From Planctomycetota bacterium (lineage in GTDB: Bacteria; Planctomycetota; Planctomycetia; Pirellulales; Pirellulaceae): a stretch of 34,861 nt of DNA. The translations under genes and the position numbers were made by a program. Each line of letters opens with the position of its first letter. The stretch's first letter is position 1. The notes below the pieces were generated by a model. It made no database searches and had not been told where the DNA came from. It saw only the letters and a list, made by a program, of their open reading frames with translations. This document shows, piece after piece, positions 15,239 to 23,800 of this stretch. The stretch is from assembly GCA_024277285.1 (NCBI GenBank), contig JAJRVM010000172.1, positions 1 to 34,861 on the forward strand, in the 5' to 3' direction.

Positions 15239-15255
15239 TGCGAGCTTGTCTCGCA
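15239..15255. repeat. Small hairpin in the MoxR-DUF58 gap
   Basis: TGCGAG (15239-15244) pairs with CTCGCA (15250-15255) around a five-base loop. It lies about 20 bases upstream of the DUF58 start, close to the ribosome-binding site. The remaining 180 bp of the gap (15256-15435) shows no gene. The hairpin could influence translation, but the evidence is only the palindrome. Confidence 0.35.
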
Positions 15256-15435
15256 GGCCAAGCGACCGACACCGCGCGTCGCACGCCAAACGTCAACGTC
15301 CATTCGACTCGGCGCGGGAAAACGATACGTGTACGGCGTGCATCGCTCAGAGCAAGGCGGCCAAGCATCGCGGCCGGGGTAAGTCGGCGAACGCATTCCA
15401 GCAAGACCATCGCCACACGCGCCGGCCGTACACGA

Positions 15436-16473
15436 TTAACCGCGCGACTTTGGTGGATCCGCGAACTTCGGAATCTCCGGTTCTGGTATTTCTTTGAGCA
15501 AACGTTCGACAATATCCTCGGTGGTCATCCCTTCCGCCTGTGCCTGGAAGTTTGTGCTGACGCGATGTCGCAACACAGGGACCGCGATTCGGCGTACGTC
15601 ATCGATCGCAACCGAGAAACGTCCGTCCATCGCGGCCAAAGCCTTACCTCCATTGATAAGAAACAAGCCAGCGCGCGGTCCCGCGCCCCAGTCGACTAAC
15701 TCGCGTATGAACTCCGGAGCAGACTCGTCACGCGGGCGCGTCGCACGCACGAGGCGGGAAACGTATTTGACCACATACTCACTGACCGCCACCGACGTCA
15801 CGAGTTTCTGCAGGTTCACAATCGCTCGGCCGGAAAGCACTTTGCGCACTTCGACTTTCTCGTTGCGACTGCCGATCGAAAGGATCCGTTCCTCTTCCTC
15901 GGCACTTGGATAGCCAACCTTAATATTGAACATGAATCGGTCGAGCTGGGCTTCGGGGAGCGGATAAGTCCCCTCCTGTTCGATCGGATTCTGTGTGGCA
16001 ATGGTGAAGAACGGCGCCGGCAGCTCATACGTGTCGCGGCCGACCGACACTTGACGTTCCTGCATGGCCTGCAACAATGCTGCCTGCGTCTTGGGAGGCG
16101 TACGGTTGATTTCGTCCGCCAACAGGATATTGGTGAACACCGGACCTTCCATGAACCGAAAGTCGCGTTTGCCTCGTTCGTCTTCCTCCAACACATTGGT
16201 GCCGGTAATATCGGAGGGCATTAAGTCGGGAGTAAACTGGATTCGCTTGAAGCTGACATCCAAAATCTCGGCCAGCGTACTGACCATCAAGGTCTTGGCC
16301 AGACCGGGGACCCCTTCCAGCAAACAATGACCACGTGTGAAAATCGCGGCGAACAACTGCTCAATCACTTCGTTCTGACCCACAATGATCTTTTGCAGCT
16401 CTTGCTGCATCACTTTGCGATGCTGGCTAAACTCCTGTAGGATTTCACCCAGGTTTCTCTGCTTCGACGACAC
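15436..16473 (-). CDS. MoxR-family AAA+ ATPase
   Basis: 345 residues from the GTG at 16473, favoured because AGAAGG lies 6 bases upstream. An upstream GTG at 16512 gives 358 residues. Motifs numbered from the longer start: Walker A GVPGLAKT at 67-74, Walker B ILLADE at 129-134, MoxR signature QFTPDLMPSDITG at about 92-104, sensor 1 TQNP at 173-176, and ATPase lid RPRDESAPEFIRELVDWGAGP with the MoxR-specific WGAGPR. MoxR proteins assist assembly or activation of vWA-containing clients; here the clients are presumably the DUF58 and two vWA proteins downstream. It heads the minus-strand set and is divergent from the DUF4159 gene across 266 bp. Confidence 0.92.
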   Translation of the reverse strand: MSSKQRNLGEILQEFSQHRKVMQQELQKIIVGQNEVIEQLFAAIFTRGHCLLEGVPGLAKTLMVSTLAEILDVSFKRIQFTPDLMPSDITGTNVLEEDERGKRDFRFMEGPVFTNILLADEINRTPPKTQAALLQAMQERQVSVGRDTYELPAPFFTIATQNPIEQEGTYPLPEAQLDRFMFNIKVGYPSAEEEERILSIGSRNEKVEVRKVLSGRAIVNLQKLVTSVAVSEYVVKYVSRLVRATRPRDESAPEFIRELVDWGAGPRAGLFLINGGKALAAMDGRFSVAIDDVRRIAVPVLRHRVSTNFQAQAEGMTTEDIVERLLKEIPEPEIPKFADPPKSRG

Positions 16474-16668
16474 AACGATCCTTCTTTCTTTGGCCTGAAC
16501 GGAAAAATCCACAAGTTAATGAGTCTCGCTCGGAGACCTTCAGATCTAACGTCAAGCGACCCGAAAGCCGCACCAACGCCGGGCCGAGACACAATTCAAA
16601 CCTGTTTGGTGCCACGTCTCTAGATTCTATCGCTGGCTTGGAACTCCAGCAATGCAGGACGAATTCTA

Positions 16669-16697
16669 TTGCCGCCTTAACTCTAGAATCCTAAGAT
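16669..16697 (+). promoter_or_regulatory. Candidate sigma70-type promoter for the DUF4159 gene
   Basis: TTGCCG at 16669-16674 and TAAGAT at 16692-16697 are separated by 17 bp, each matching four of six consensus bases. Transcription would begin near 16704, giving a leader of about 36 bases to the ATG at 16740. Confidence 0.35.
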
Positions 16698-16739
16698 ATT
16701 TATGACCATTGGGCCGGACGACTTGCAGGGAGATGGCAA

Positions 16740-19073
16740 ATGAGGCGGCGATTCTCGGTTTGGACAATAGCGATACTGCTGATAGCACCGGTCATCGGCC
16801 CGGCCCACGGTGAGATTACCGATCGCGAGGTAGTGCAAGCCATCGAGCGGGGCGTCAGTTTCTTGAAGACGCACCAGGATCCGGTACGTGGGAACTGGCC
16901 CGAACATCTTGCCCAACCGGGAGGATTGACTGCTCTCTGTACGCTCGCACTGCTCAATGCGGGCGTCGCGCCGGATGATCCGGTCGTCGCCAAGGCACTC
17001 GATTACTTGCGTGCCATCGACCGACCGGCCATGACCTACTCGGTCGCGCTGCGCACGATGGTCTTCTGCCAAGCCGACCCGAAAAAAGACATGCTGCTGA
17101 TCCGCCAAAATGTGAAATGGCTGGAAGCAACTCAGATCACACGCACCTCGCAGATGAACCCACGGCGCAAAGGCGCCTGGGCTTACTCCGACCGACAGGG
17201 AGTTGGGGACAACTCGAATTCCCAGTTCGCCCTGCTCGCACTCAACGAAGCCGAACGAGTCGGCGTCGAGGTAGCTCCGAGCACCTGGCGACTGGCGCAT
17301 GAGTACTGGGCGCAAACACAGCGATCGGATGGCTCGTGGGGGTATCGGCCGGGCGATCAACCGACCGGCAGTATGACCTGCGCCGGCATCTGTTCGTTGG
17401 TGATCGCGTCGGGGCGCATCACCGCAGGCCGGGCCAAGATCACCGAAGGGCACGTTCGCTGTTGCGCTCCTGCCGACGATTCGAGTGCCATTGAACGTGG
17501 CTTGCTCTGGCTAGGCCAAAAATTCAGTGTCACCAGCAACCCAGGTACTAACAGTTGGGTGCTCTATTATCTGTACGGCGTCGAGCGCGTGGGGCGTTTG
17601 ACCGGGCGCCGCTTTGTCGGCCGCCATGATTGGTACCGCGAAGGAGCTGAGTACCTGATCCGTAGTCAAGACGAATTGAGTGACTATTGGAAAGGGTCAG
17701 GCCGAATTGAAAGCAACCCAGTGGTTGCCACGTGTTTCGCGCTGTTGTTCCTGTCCAAAGGGCGGCGCGCCGTGGTGATCGCCAAAGCGAAACACCGTGA
17801 CGACACGGACTGGGACCTGCACGCCGGCGGTGTTCCGAATTTGACACGCGCGATCGAGAAGCGATGGTTGCGTGAATTGACCTGGCAAACCGTGGATCTC
17901 AAGGTCGCCACCGTCGCTGATTTGCTGGAAGCGCCGGTGCTGTTCCTCAGCGGCCAGCAATCATTGCAACTCAGCGGCCGACAACGCGACAACTTGCGCG
18001 CCTATATCGAACAAGGCGGATTCATCTTCGCCGAAGCGTGCGACGGCCAAGGCTGTGATGGCAAGGCGTTTGATCAGTCCTTTCGGGAACTGATGAAAGC
18101 GATGTTCCCCGACTCCCGCTTGCGTCTGCTGCCTCCCGATCACCCGGTCTGGTATGCCGAGGGCAAGGTCGATCCCAAGTACATGCGCCCGCTCTACGGC
18201 GTCGATGCTTGCTGCCGCACCAGCATCGTCTACTGCCCGAAGAATTTGTCCTGTTTGTGGGAATTGAGTGTCGAGGGCCGCGAAAACGAGATTCCTGAAG
18301 CGGTTCGGAAAGATATCGAGGCGTGCGTCCAGATTGGGCAGAACGTGGTGGCCTACGCCACCAACCGCGTACTCAAAGAAAAACTCGACCGACCGAATGT
18401 GGCCGTTGCCGATGTCGGTGTCTCGCCCAAGTCGCGCGGCGTGCTGGTGATCCCCAAGCTGCAACATGGCGGCGGCAGTGATGATGCCCCCAACGCATTA
18501 GCCAACCTGATGCGTTACGTTCGCCAGGAAGTCGAACTGCGTGCGTTGACGCAGCATGCCATACTACCACCGGCTGACCCATCCCTGATCGAGTACCCGA
18601 TTGTCTTTACGCACGGCCGACAAGCCTTTCGTTGGAACGCCAAGGACCGTAAGGCATTGGCCGACTATATCAAGAACGGCGGGTTTGTGTTCGCCGACGC
18701 CATTTGTGCCAGCCCCCAGTTTGCCGCCGCGTTCCGGCGGGAAATCGAAGCGGTCTTCCCGGGCCAGAAGCTGGAACGAATTCCAACCAATCACCCGCTC
18801 TTTTCCAACGAATTCGGCGGCTTCAACCTGGCACGCGTTACCCTGAACGATCCCAAAATGCGTCAGACCGGCGAGCGGCTTGACGCCCGACGCACGCAAA
18901 TCGCCCCCCTTCTGGAAGGATTGCAGATCGACGGTCGGTATGCCGTGATCTTCTCGCCCTACGACATCAGCTGCGCACTCGAAAGCAGCACGTCGATGGA
19001 ATGCAAAGGCTATATCAAAGCCGATGCCGCGCGGATCGGTACGAACATCATCCTATTCGCCCTGCAACAGTGA
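16740..19073 (+). CDS. Secreted alpha-toroid protein with two DUF4159 domains
   Basis: 777 residues. A signal peptide spans about 1-24 (WTIAILLIAPVIGPAHG). Residues 30-350 form an alpha/alpha toroid of the prenyltransferase/squalene-cyclase repeat type, with SVSFLKTHQD-like, GALTALCTLALLNAG-like and QRSDGSWGYRPG repeats. The DxDD acid motif of squalene-hopene cyclases is not seen, so catalysis of that kind is unlikely. Two DUF4159-like domains follow: about 370-510 (VLFLSGQQSLQLS, GGFIFAEACDG, LLPPDHPVWY) and about 605-775 (IVFTHGRQAFRW, GGFVFADAICAS, IPTNHPLFSNEFGG). The first domain carries extra cysteines (ACDGQGCDG, DACCRTS, YCPKNLSC). GGGAGA before the ATG supports the start. It is divergent from the MoxR gene set and probably works with it. 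Confidence 0.8.
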   Translation: MRRRFSVWTIAILLIAPVIGPAHGEITDREVVQAIERGVSFLKTHQDPVRGNWPEHLAQPGGLTALCTLALLNAGVAPDDPVVAKALDYLRAIDRPAMTYSVALRTMVFCQADPKKDMLLIRQNVKWLEATQITRTSQMNPRRKGAWAYSDRQGVGDNSNSQFALLALNEAERVGVEVAPSTWRLAHEYWAQTQRSDGSWGYRPGDQPTGSMTCAGICSLVIASGRITAGRAKITEGHVRCCAPADDSSAIERGLLWLGQKFSVTSNPGTNSWVLYYLYGVERVGRLTGRRFVGRHDWYREGAEYLIRSQDELSDYWKGSGRIESNPVVATCFALLFLSKGRRAVVIAKAKHRDDTDWDLHAGGVPNLTRAIEKRWLRELTWQTVDLKVATVADLLEAPVLFLSGQQSLQLSGRQRDNLRAYIEQGGFIFAEACDGQGCDGKAFDQSFRELMKAMFPDSRLRLLPPDHPVWYAEGKVDPKYMRPLYGVDACCRTSIVYCPKNLSCLWELSVEGRENEIPEAVRKDIEACVQIGQNVVAYATNRVLKEKLDRPNVAVADVGVSPKSRGVLVIPKLQHGGGSDDAPNALANLMRYVRQEVELRALTQHAILPPADPSLIEYPIVFTHGRQAFRWNAKDRKALADYIKNGGFVFADAICASPQFAAAFRREIEAVFPGQKLERIPTNHPLFSNEFGGFNLARVTLNDPKMRQTGERLDARRTQIAPLLEGLQIDGRYAVIFSPYDISCALESSTSMECKGYIKADAARIGTNIILFALQQ

Positions 19074-19464
19074 ATCGAGGGGGAGAGGGGGCGAGGGGGA
19101 GCTAGAAAGCGGTGTATCAAAACGGCTACGCCCTCCGCACTTGATGAGTCTCGCAACAAACATCGGGTGTCGCTGCACACTTCTTCGGGTGCCAATGTCA
19201 CAGATCCCAATGCCATAGACAATTGACCGGTTCTTGGCCCTCCGGGCCTAATTCGCTTCATGGTTCCCCTCATGTTGTGACAACGTTCCGACGCTTCTGT
19301 TAATCCTTTGGCGGGCCCAGTTACGACCATTTTTTGGCCTGGAGAGCCTAAGAAAACGTAGTCCCATTCCAGTGCCATCCGGTGCCGATGCGTTCGGTTA
19401 GCAGAAAGAGCTCGCCAAGAGTATTCTCATCAGCCCAGAGTGCGGGAGTGAGGGAGCCGTCACC
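19074..19464. other. Intergenic stretch between convergent genes
   Basis: About 390 bp between the converging DUF4159 and MMPL genes. A hairpin GGCCC-TCC-GGGCC occupies 19236-19248. A minus-strand frame in this stretch runs back into the DUF4159 gene and has no family resemblance. No T-run follows the hairpin, so a terminator for either gene is not demonstrated. Confidence 0.45.
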
Positions 19465-21765
19465 TCAATCGGCAGCGGCTGTGCTGCGGCCGTAGACGAT
19501 GCTCAACAGCATCGGCAACACGACCAGATTGCCGAATAACCCACCGAGCATCGCCAGGCTGACCAGACTGCCAAAATAGATGGTCGGCACAAACTGACTG
19601 GTGCAGAGTGCCAGGAACCCGACGATCAGCGCAATGGTCGAGTAGACGACCGCTCGGCCAACCGATTGCTGGACGCTTTCCAACGCTTCATTCACGCCAA
19701 GCCCTTCGCGTCGTGCGCGCCGGAAGGAAATGATGTAGTGGATCGAGCTGTCAACACTCAATCCCATCGAGACCGCCGCGATCATCGCCGCGCCCATGTT
19801 CACACGGACACCAAGCCAGCCCATCGTTCCCAATACGGCCAGAATCGGCAGGACATTGGGGACCAGTGCGATCAGCGCCAGCAGGATACTGCGAAACGCA
19901 ATCGTCATCATGATGCCGACCCCGACGGTGGCAACGGCAAAGCAGGTCCACTGATCACGCAACATGCTGGTGATCAGATTGGTGAGCAAAACGTAAGAAC
20001 CGGTCACTTCGGCCGGTGGTGTGTCGGCGGTAGCGGGAAAGCAGTCGAGCGCAACGGACTCGACCTTCTGAATCAGTTGGGTCTTCTCGGCGGCCGATTG
20101 CTGCTCGCGGGCACGCAACATCACACGCAAAAAGTTATTCGCGCCCGGCGCCGAATTGCGTGTGCGCAACGCGGCAACGAAATGAGGCATTGTCACTTCC
20201 ATGCCACGTGCCTTCAGCTCGGGGGAAATCCGTGCTAACAACGGGTTAACCGCAGCCGCGTCGATGCCGTCAACAAGACTCAACACTTTCGTCAGACCGA
20301 CAATCTGCTTGCCTTCATCGGAACGAATCGTGATGGCGCGCAACCGTTCTTCGAATGCACGCACTCGACCCAAGTATTCGTCATCCAAATGCAGTGGCGC
20401 GGGAACCAACACATCCCAGACTCCCGCACCACCAAGATTCTTTTCAATGAACGCGTAGGAACGAACGATCGGCGCGTTGCGGCGAAAGTTCTGCGTAAAG
20501 TCGGTCTCGACATCCAGCCGCGTCAGTCCAATAAACGACGCGATCAACAAGAATACCAACAGCGCAATGAGCGCGCGCCGGTGACGCTGAGCGGAATGCA
20601 CGATCCGATTCAATTCCAATCCCAACAGACCGTCTCCCCACACACGATGCGGATCGGCGTCAAAACGGCCTAACAATGCCAACCCGGGAACCAAGAGAGC
20701 AACGCTGGTCAAGACCCAAATGCTACCAATCGCTGTCATCACACCAAAGTCACGCACCGGTCCCACTTTGGCGACCGCCAAAGCCAAGAAACCAACCGCG
20801 TCTGTTAGACATGCCCAAAAAATCGGCACAACCAGTATCGTACCGGCTTGGAGCAGTGCTGCGCGCTGGTTCTTGCCCTGAGCGCGCGCTTGGCGAAACC
20901 GTACAATGATGTGCACGACCGTGGCGACGCCCACAACCGTCACAATGGCGGTCAACATCGAACTCACCATGCTCAACCGAAAATCGCACCAAACCAGCGT
21001 CGCTTGGGTCAGCAGCAGCGCCAACTGCACCACGGAGATTGGGATCAAGACCCAACGAAAGCTCCCGAAACAAGTGATGATCGCTAACGCCAAGAGAATG
21101 CGCGTGGCCCACCCCAAGTGCCATCCATCTTTCTCCAAGTAGCGAAAACCCTCGATCACCATCACCGGCTCACCCGCAATCATCCCCCTCGGTTGCGTTT
21201 GAATAACCCGATGTATGCGATCAATCGTATCACGACGCTCGATATCGGCCTCCGCCTCAGGCTGCAGCATGCACACCAACGTGGCGATTCGGCCCGATGC
21301 ATCATGCGTATAGCCTTCAAATACTTGGCGATAGGCGGTCGCCAGAGGACTGTCCAAACGGACAATCGATCGCGGGTCTTCTTCGGCACGCACCAATTTC
21401 GCGAGCGGATTGGCGTAATTCAACGCCTTGTTAACCCCCCACAAACTTAACACCTCGCGCACCCCAGGGATCGCACGCAACTGTTGGTCCACCTTCTCCA
21501 ACCGCCGGATCCCCAATCCGCTCTCGTCCAGTAGCTCGGGATCAACGTAGACCGCCAAAACGATCTCGCTCTCCCCAAACTCGTCCTTCAAGTGCTGATA
21601 GGCAACCAACAGTGGATCGTCCGGACGAAACATGTTCTCGATCGAACGATCAAATTGAATCTGACTCGATGGTTGCCAAGCCAGAACCGCAAGCACACAG
21701 GCCAACGCCAACAGCGGCCAACGCATGTTGATGAGCCACTCTGACAAGGTGTTGCTGCTGTTCAC
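19465..21765 (-). CDS. MMPL/RND-superfamily exporter
   Basis: 766 residues from the GTG at 21765, which has GGGGAA six bases upstream. A GTG at 21810 (781 residues) and an ATG at 21726 are alternatives. The architecture is a duplicated RND half: a helix (RWPLLALACVLAVLAW), a large periplasmic loop (about 180 residues, opening with QIQFDRSIENMFRPDDPLLV) and five clustered helices, then the same pattern again from about 400. Family features include GMIAGEPVMVIEG, MVSSMLTAIVTVVGVATVVH in the first helix bundle and GAAMIAAVSMGLSVDSSIHY in the second. Such proteins use the proton gradient to export lipids or other hydrophobic molecules. The substrate is unknown. No membrane-fusion partner or outer-membrane channel is adjacent. 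It is divergent from the glycosyltransferase gene. Confidence 0.85.
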   Translation of the reverse strand: MNSSNTLSEWLINMRWPLLALACVLAVLAWQPSSQIQFDRSIENMFRPDDPLLVAYQHLKDEFGESEIVLAVYVDPELLDESGLGIRRLEKVDQQLRAIPGVREVLSLWGVNKALNYANPLAKLVRAEEDPRSIVRLDSPLATAYRQVFEGYTHDASGRIATLVCMLQPEAEADIERRDTIDRIHRVIQTQPRGMIAGEPVMVIEGFRYLEKDGWHLGWATRILLALAIITCFGSFRWVLIPISVVQLALLLTQATLVWCDFRLSMVSSMLTAIVTVVGVATVVHIIVRFRQARAQGKNQRAALLQAGTILVVPIFWACLTDAVGFLALAVAKVGPVRDFGVMTAIGSIWVLTSVALLVPGLALLGRFDADPHRVWGDGLLGLELNRIVHSAQRHRRALIALLVFLLIASFIGLTRLDVETDFTQNFRRNAPIVRSYAFIEKNLGGAGVWDVLVPAPLHLDDEYLGRVRAFEERLRAITIRSDEGKQIVGLTKVLSLVDGIDAAAVNPLLARISPELKARGMEVTMPHFVAALRTRNSAPGANNFLRVMLRAREQQSAAEKTQLIQKVESVALDCFPATADTPPAEVTGSYVLLTNLITSMLRDQWTCFAVATVGVGIMMTIAFRSILLALIALVPNVLPILAVLGTMGWLGVRVNMGAAMIAAVSMGLSVDSSIHYIISFRRARREGLGVNEALESVQQSVGRAVVYSTIALIVGFLALCTSQFVPTIYFGSLVSLAMLGGLFGNLVVLPMLLSIVYGRSTAAAD

Positions 21766-22065
21766 TTCACGTTCCCCACGTTGCTCGCCGTCCGGTCGAT
21801 ACCTTGCCACCCCACCCCCATCGCCTCACTTCCATGGTGCGATGGTGCCGTGTCGGTGCCGCAGAGTGGCCTCAAGGTACACCACATGGTAAACTAGAGA
21901 GCCTTCTCGCGGCACTGGCCTTGCCTCGGTCTCGCCATTGGCCACACCCTCAAAACGTGCCGCCCCCCCACGCAACCATGCAATAAGTTATGATAGCGAT
22001 CGCAAATGCTCCGTCACAGCAACTTGCGTTTCGTATTGATGCACTGGGGGCACCAACCGACACCG

Positions 22066-22114
22066 TGCCACCGACCAGCATGTATGCCACCGACCAACAC
22101 TATGCCACCGACCA
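22066..22114 (+). repeat. Tandem TGCCACCGACCA repeat at the start of the GT39 gene
   Basis: TGCCACCGACCA occurs at 22066-22077, 22085-22096 and 22103-22114, an 18-19 bp period. Two copies begin within an ATG, so several start codons are offered in this stretch. It lies upstream of the preferred ATG at 22129. Confidence 0.65.
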
Positions 22115-22128
22115 CGAGTAAAACGATG

Positions 22129-23514
22129 CAACCCTCGAACGGCACGTGGCGTCGTGTCATGGCGGTGATCGCCTTGTTGGTTGTGGCCGCCGGGCTACGG
22201 CCTGCCGTGATCGGCATGCGTTGGCAGCACCTTTGGCAAGATCCGGATGCCTACCGGCTGATCGCCGAGAACCTGCGTAGCTGCGGCAGCTACAGTAGAT
22301 CGCAACAAGAAGAACCGACCGTGCCGACCGCGTTTCGCCCCCCGCTCTACCCCCTGCTGCTCGCGACCTTCGCTTGGCATGGGCAAGTCACTCCGCAAGT
22401 GGTCGCCACACTGCACGTGGTTCTCGGTACGCTCTCGGTTCTGCTGGCCTGGATCCTCGCCCGCCAATGGCAACTCGGCCATTACAGCTACCTGGTAGCC
22501 CTAATGGTCGCATGCGATCCAATACTGCTGAATCAATCGGCCGAAGTCATGACCGAGACGCTCGCCACCTTCATGGCACTTGCTGGCCTGCTAGCACTCA
22601 CGCACTTGGGCAACACGCGTTCGTGGCAAGCGAGCCTGGCGGCCGGGGGCATGCTGGGATTGGCTGCGCTCTGCCGCCCCACGTTCCTCGTATGGACAGC
22701 ACTGGCAGTGCTTTGGTTGAGCGTAGCATGGCGTCCCCCATTCGGGAGCCCCAATCCAGGAGGACCCGATCCAGGGAGACCCAGTTCCGGGGCACGCTGG
22801 ACCGGGATGCGGCACAGCGCGCTGTTGTTGGCGGGGTTTGGCGTCGTGTTGGCACCGTGGGGCATACGCAACCAGTTGGTAATGGGCCAGCCGATTCTCA
22901 CAACAACACACGGCGGTTACACGCTATTGTTGGGCAACAACGTACGCTTTTACCGCCACTTGCGCACCAAGGCATGGGGAAGCGTTTGGGACGCGCAGGA
23001 ATTGCTGCCCCTGCTAGCACGTTCAGAACGGCCCAACAGCCAACTGCGGGCAACTCATCGCTCAGACCGTGACGCGAAGCGTGCGGTGGCCGAACACCCT
23101 GAAATCACTGCCGACCGCCGTTTGTACGAATTGGCCCACGAAACGATCCGGCAAGAACCGACCATGTTCGCCTACGCCAGCTTGATCCGCGTTCTACGTT
23201 TTTGGACCCCCCTGCCCCATCGGATCGATGAAGATGAATCGCCGAAACAAACGTTGGCACGGTGGGGCGTAGCCTGTTGGTATATCGGGGTCTTTGCCGT
23301 CTCACTCTTTGGAGCCTGGTGTTTGCGACGCCAACTGCTCACTCCACCCTGGCTGTGGGGACTGCTCTGCGTGCTAGCCCTGATGGTGGTGCACACGGTT
23401 TACTGGAGCAACATGCGGATGCGGGCCCCCGCGATGCCGATCGTCTATTTGGCATTTGCCAACGGATGCGCGAGGTTGTATGAACGCGTGAGTGGCCGTC
23501 AGTCACGCGGATAA
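22129..23514 (+). CDS. GT39-type membrane glycosyltransferase (ArnT/PMT-like)
   Basis: 461 residues from the ATG at 22129; the frame is open back to an ATG at 22006, but that extension is mostly a short tandem repeat and is not hydrophobic. After the first helix (VMAVIALLVVAAGLRPAVIG) comes a periplasmic loop with DPDAYRLIAENL, the usual place for the catalytic acid in polyprenyl-phosphate-sugar-dependent enzymes, then TAFRPPLYPLLLATFAW, typical of the family. About nine further helices follow. A proline/glycine-rich insert lies near 22738-22800 (PNPGGPDPGRPSSG). The enzyme probably transfers a sugar from a lipid carrier to a lipid or protein on the outer face of the inner membrane. The acceptor is unknown; the LptD-like neighbour hints at outer-membrane glycolipid. 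Confidence 0.75.
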   Translation, partial: QPSNGTWRRVMAVIALLVVAAGLRPAVIGMRWQHLWQDPDAYRLIAENLRSCGSYSRSQQEEPTVPTAFRPPLYPLLLATFAWHGQVTPQVVATLHVVLGTLSVLLAWILARQWQLGHYSYLVALMVACDPILLNQSAEVMTETLATFMALAGLLALTHLGNTRSWQASLAAGGMLGLAALCRPTFLVWTALAVLWLSVAWRPPFGSPNPGGPDPGRPSSGARWTGMRHSALLLAGFGVVLAPWGIRNQLVMGQPILTTTHGGYTLLLGNNVRFYRHLRTKAWGSVWDAQELLPLLARSERPNSQLRATHRSDRDAKRAVAEHPEITADRRLYELAHETIRQEPTMFAYASLIRVLRFWTPLPHRIDEDESPKQTLARWGVACWYIGVFAVSLFGAWCLRRQLLTPPWLWGLLCVLALMVVHTVYWSNMRMRAPAMPIVYLAFANGCARLYERVSGRQSRG

Positions 23515-23521
23515 ACCTGGG

Positions 23522-23550
23522 TTGCGACAGAGTGGCGAGCGTCCTATAAT
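23522..23550 (+). promoter_or_regulatory. Strong candidate sigma70-type promoter for the lptD-like gene and dgkA
   Basis: TTGCGA at 23522-23527 is followed after exactly 17 bp by a perfect TATAAT at 23545-23550. It begins eight bases after the glycosyltransferase stop codon. Transcription would start near 23557, giving a leader of about 240 bases to the LptD-like reading frame. This is one of the best promoter matches seen in the window. Confidence 0.6.
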
Positions 23551-23800
23551 CTCGCCGCTCTGTTCTCAGGGGCGCTCTGTTCTCAGCGCGTTTTCTCCTC
23601 AGGACCGCGTCTCAAGTTGTCCTCGACTCTGCACTTAAGTGTAATGGCAAAGTTGGGGATGGCGCTAAAGGCAAGGATGCCAAACACTGAATTCCTCTCG
23701 ATTTGATCCAACACGGTCATTCGGGCAGCACCGGCGGCGATCGGTATGGGCTGCACAGCGCGGAACGCAATTTTGCTTCGCACTGGCGGTCATCGGTCTG
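23551..23800 (+). other. Leader region of the lptD-like gene
   Basis: CGCTCTGTTCTCAG is repeated at 23556-23569 and 23573-23586. The second copy forms GCGCT/AGCGC (23572-23576 with 23585-23589) followed by GTTTTC, a weak terminator-like shape that could attenuate transcription. From about 23669 the LptD reading frame is already open and encodes what looks like the front of a signal peptide, so part of this leader may be coding. Confidence 0.4.

Noticed and set aside
16740..17800. Squalene-hopene cyclase activity for the alpha-toroid domain
   Set aside because: Repeats of the toroid fold are present, but the DxDD catalytic motif is absent and the protein is fused to DUF4159 domains.
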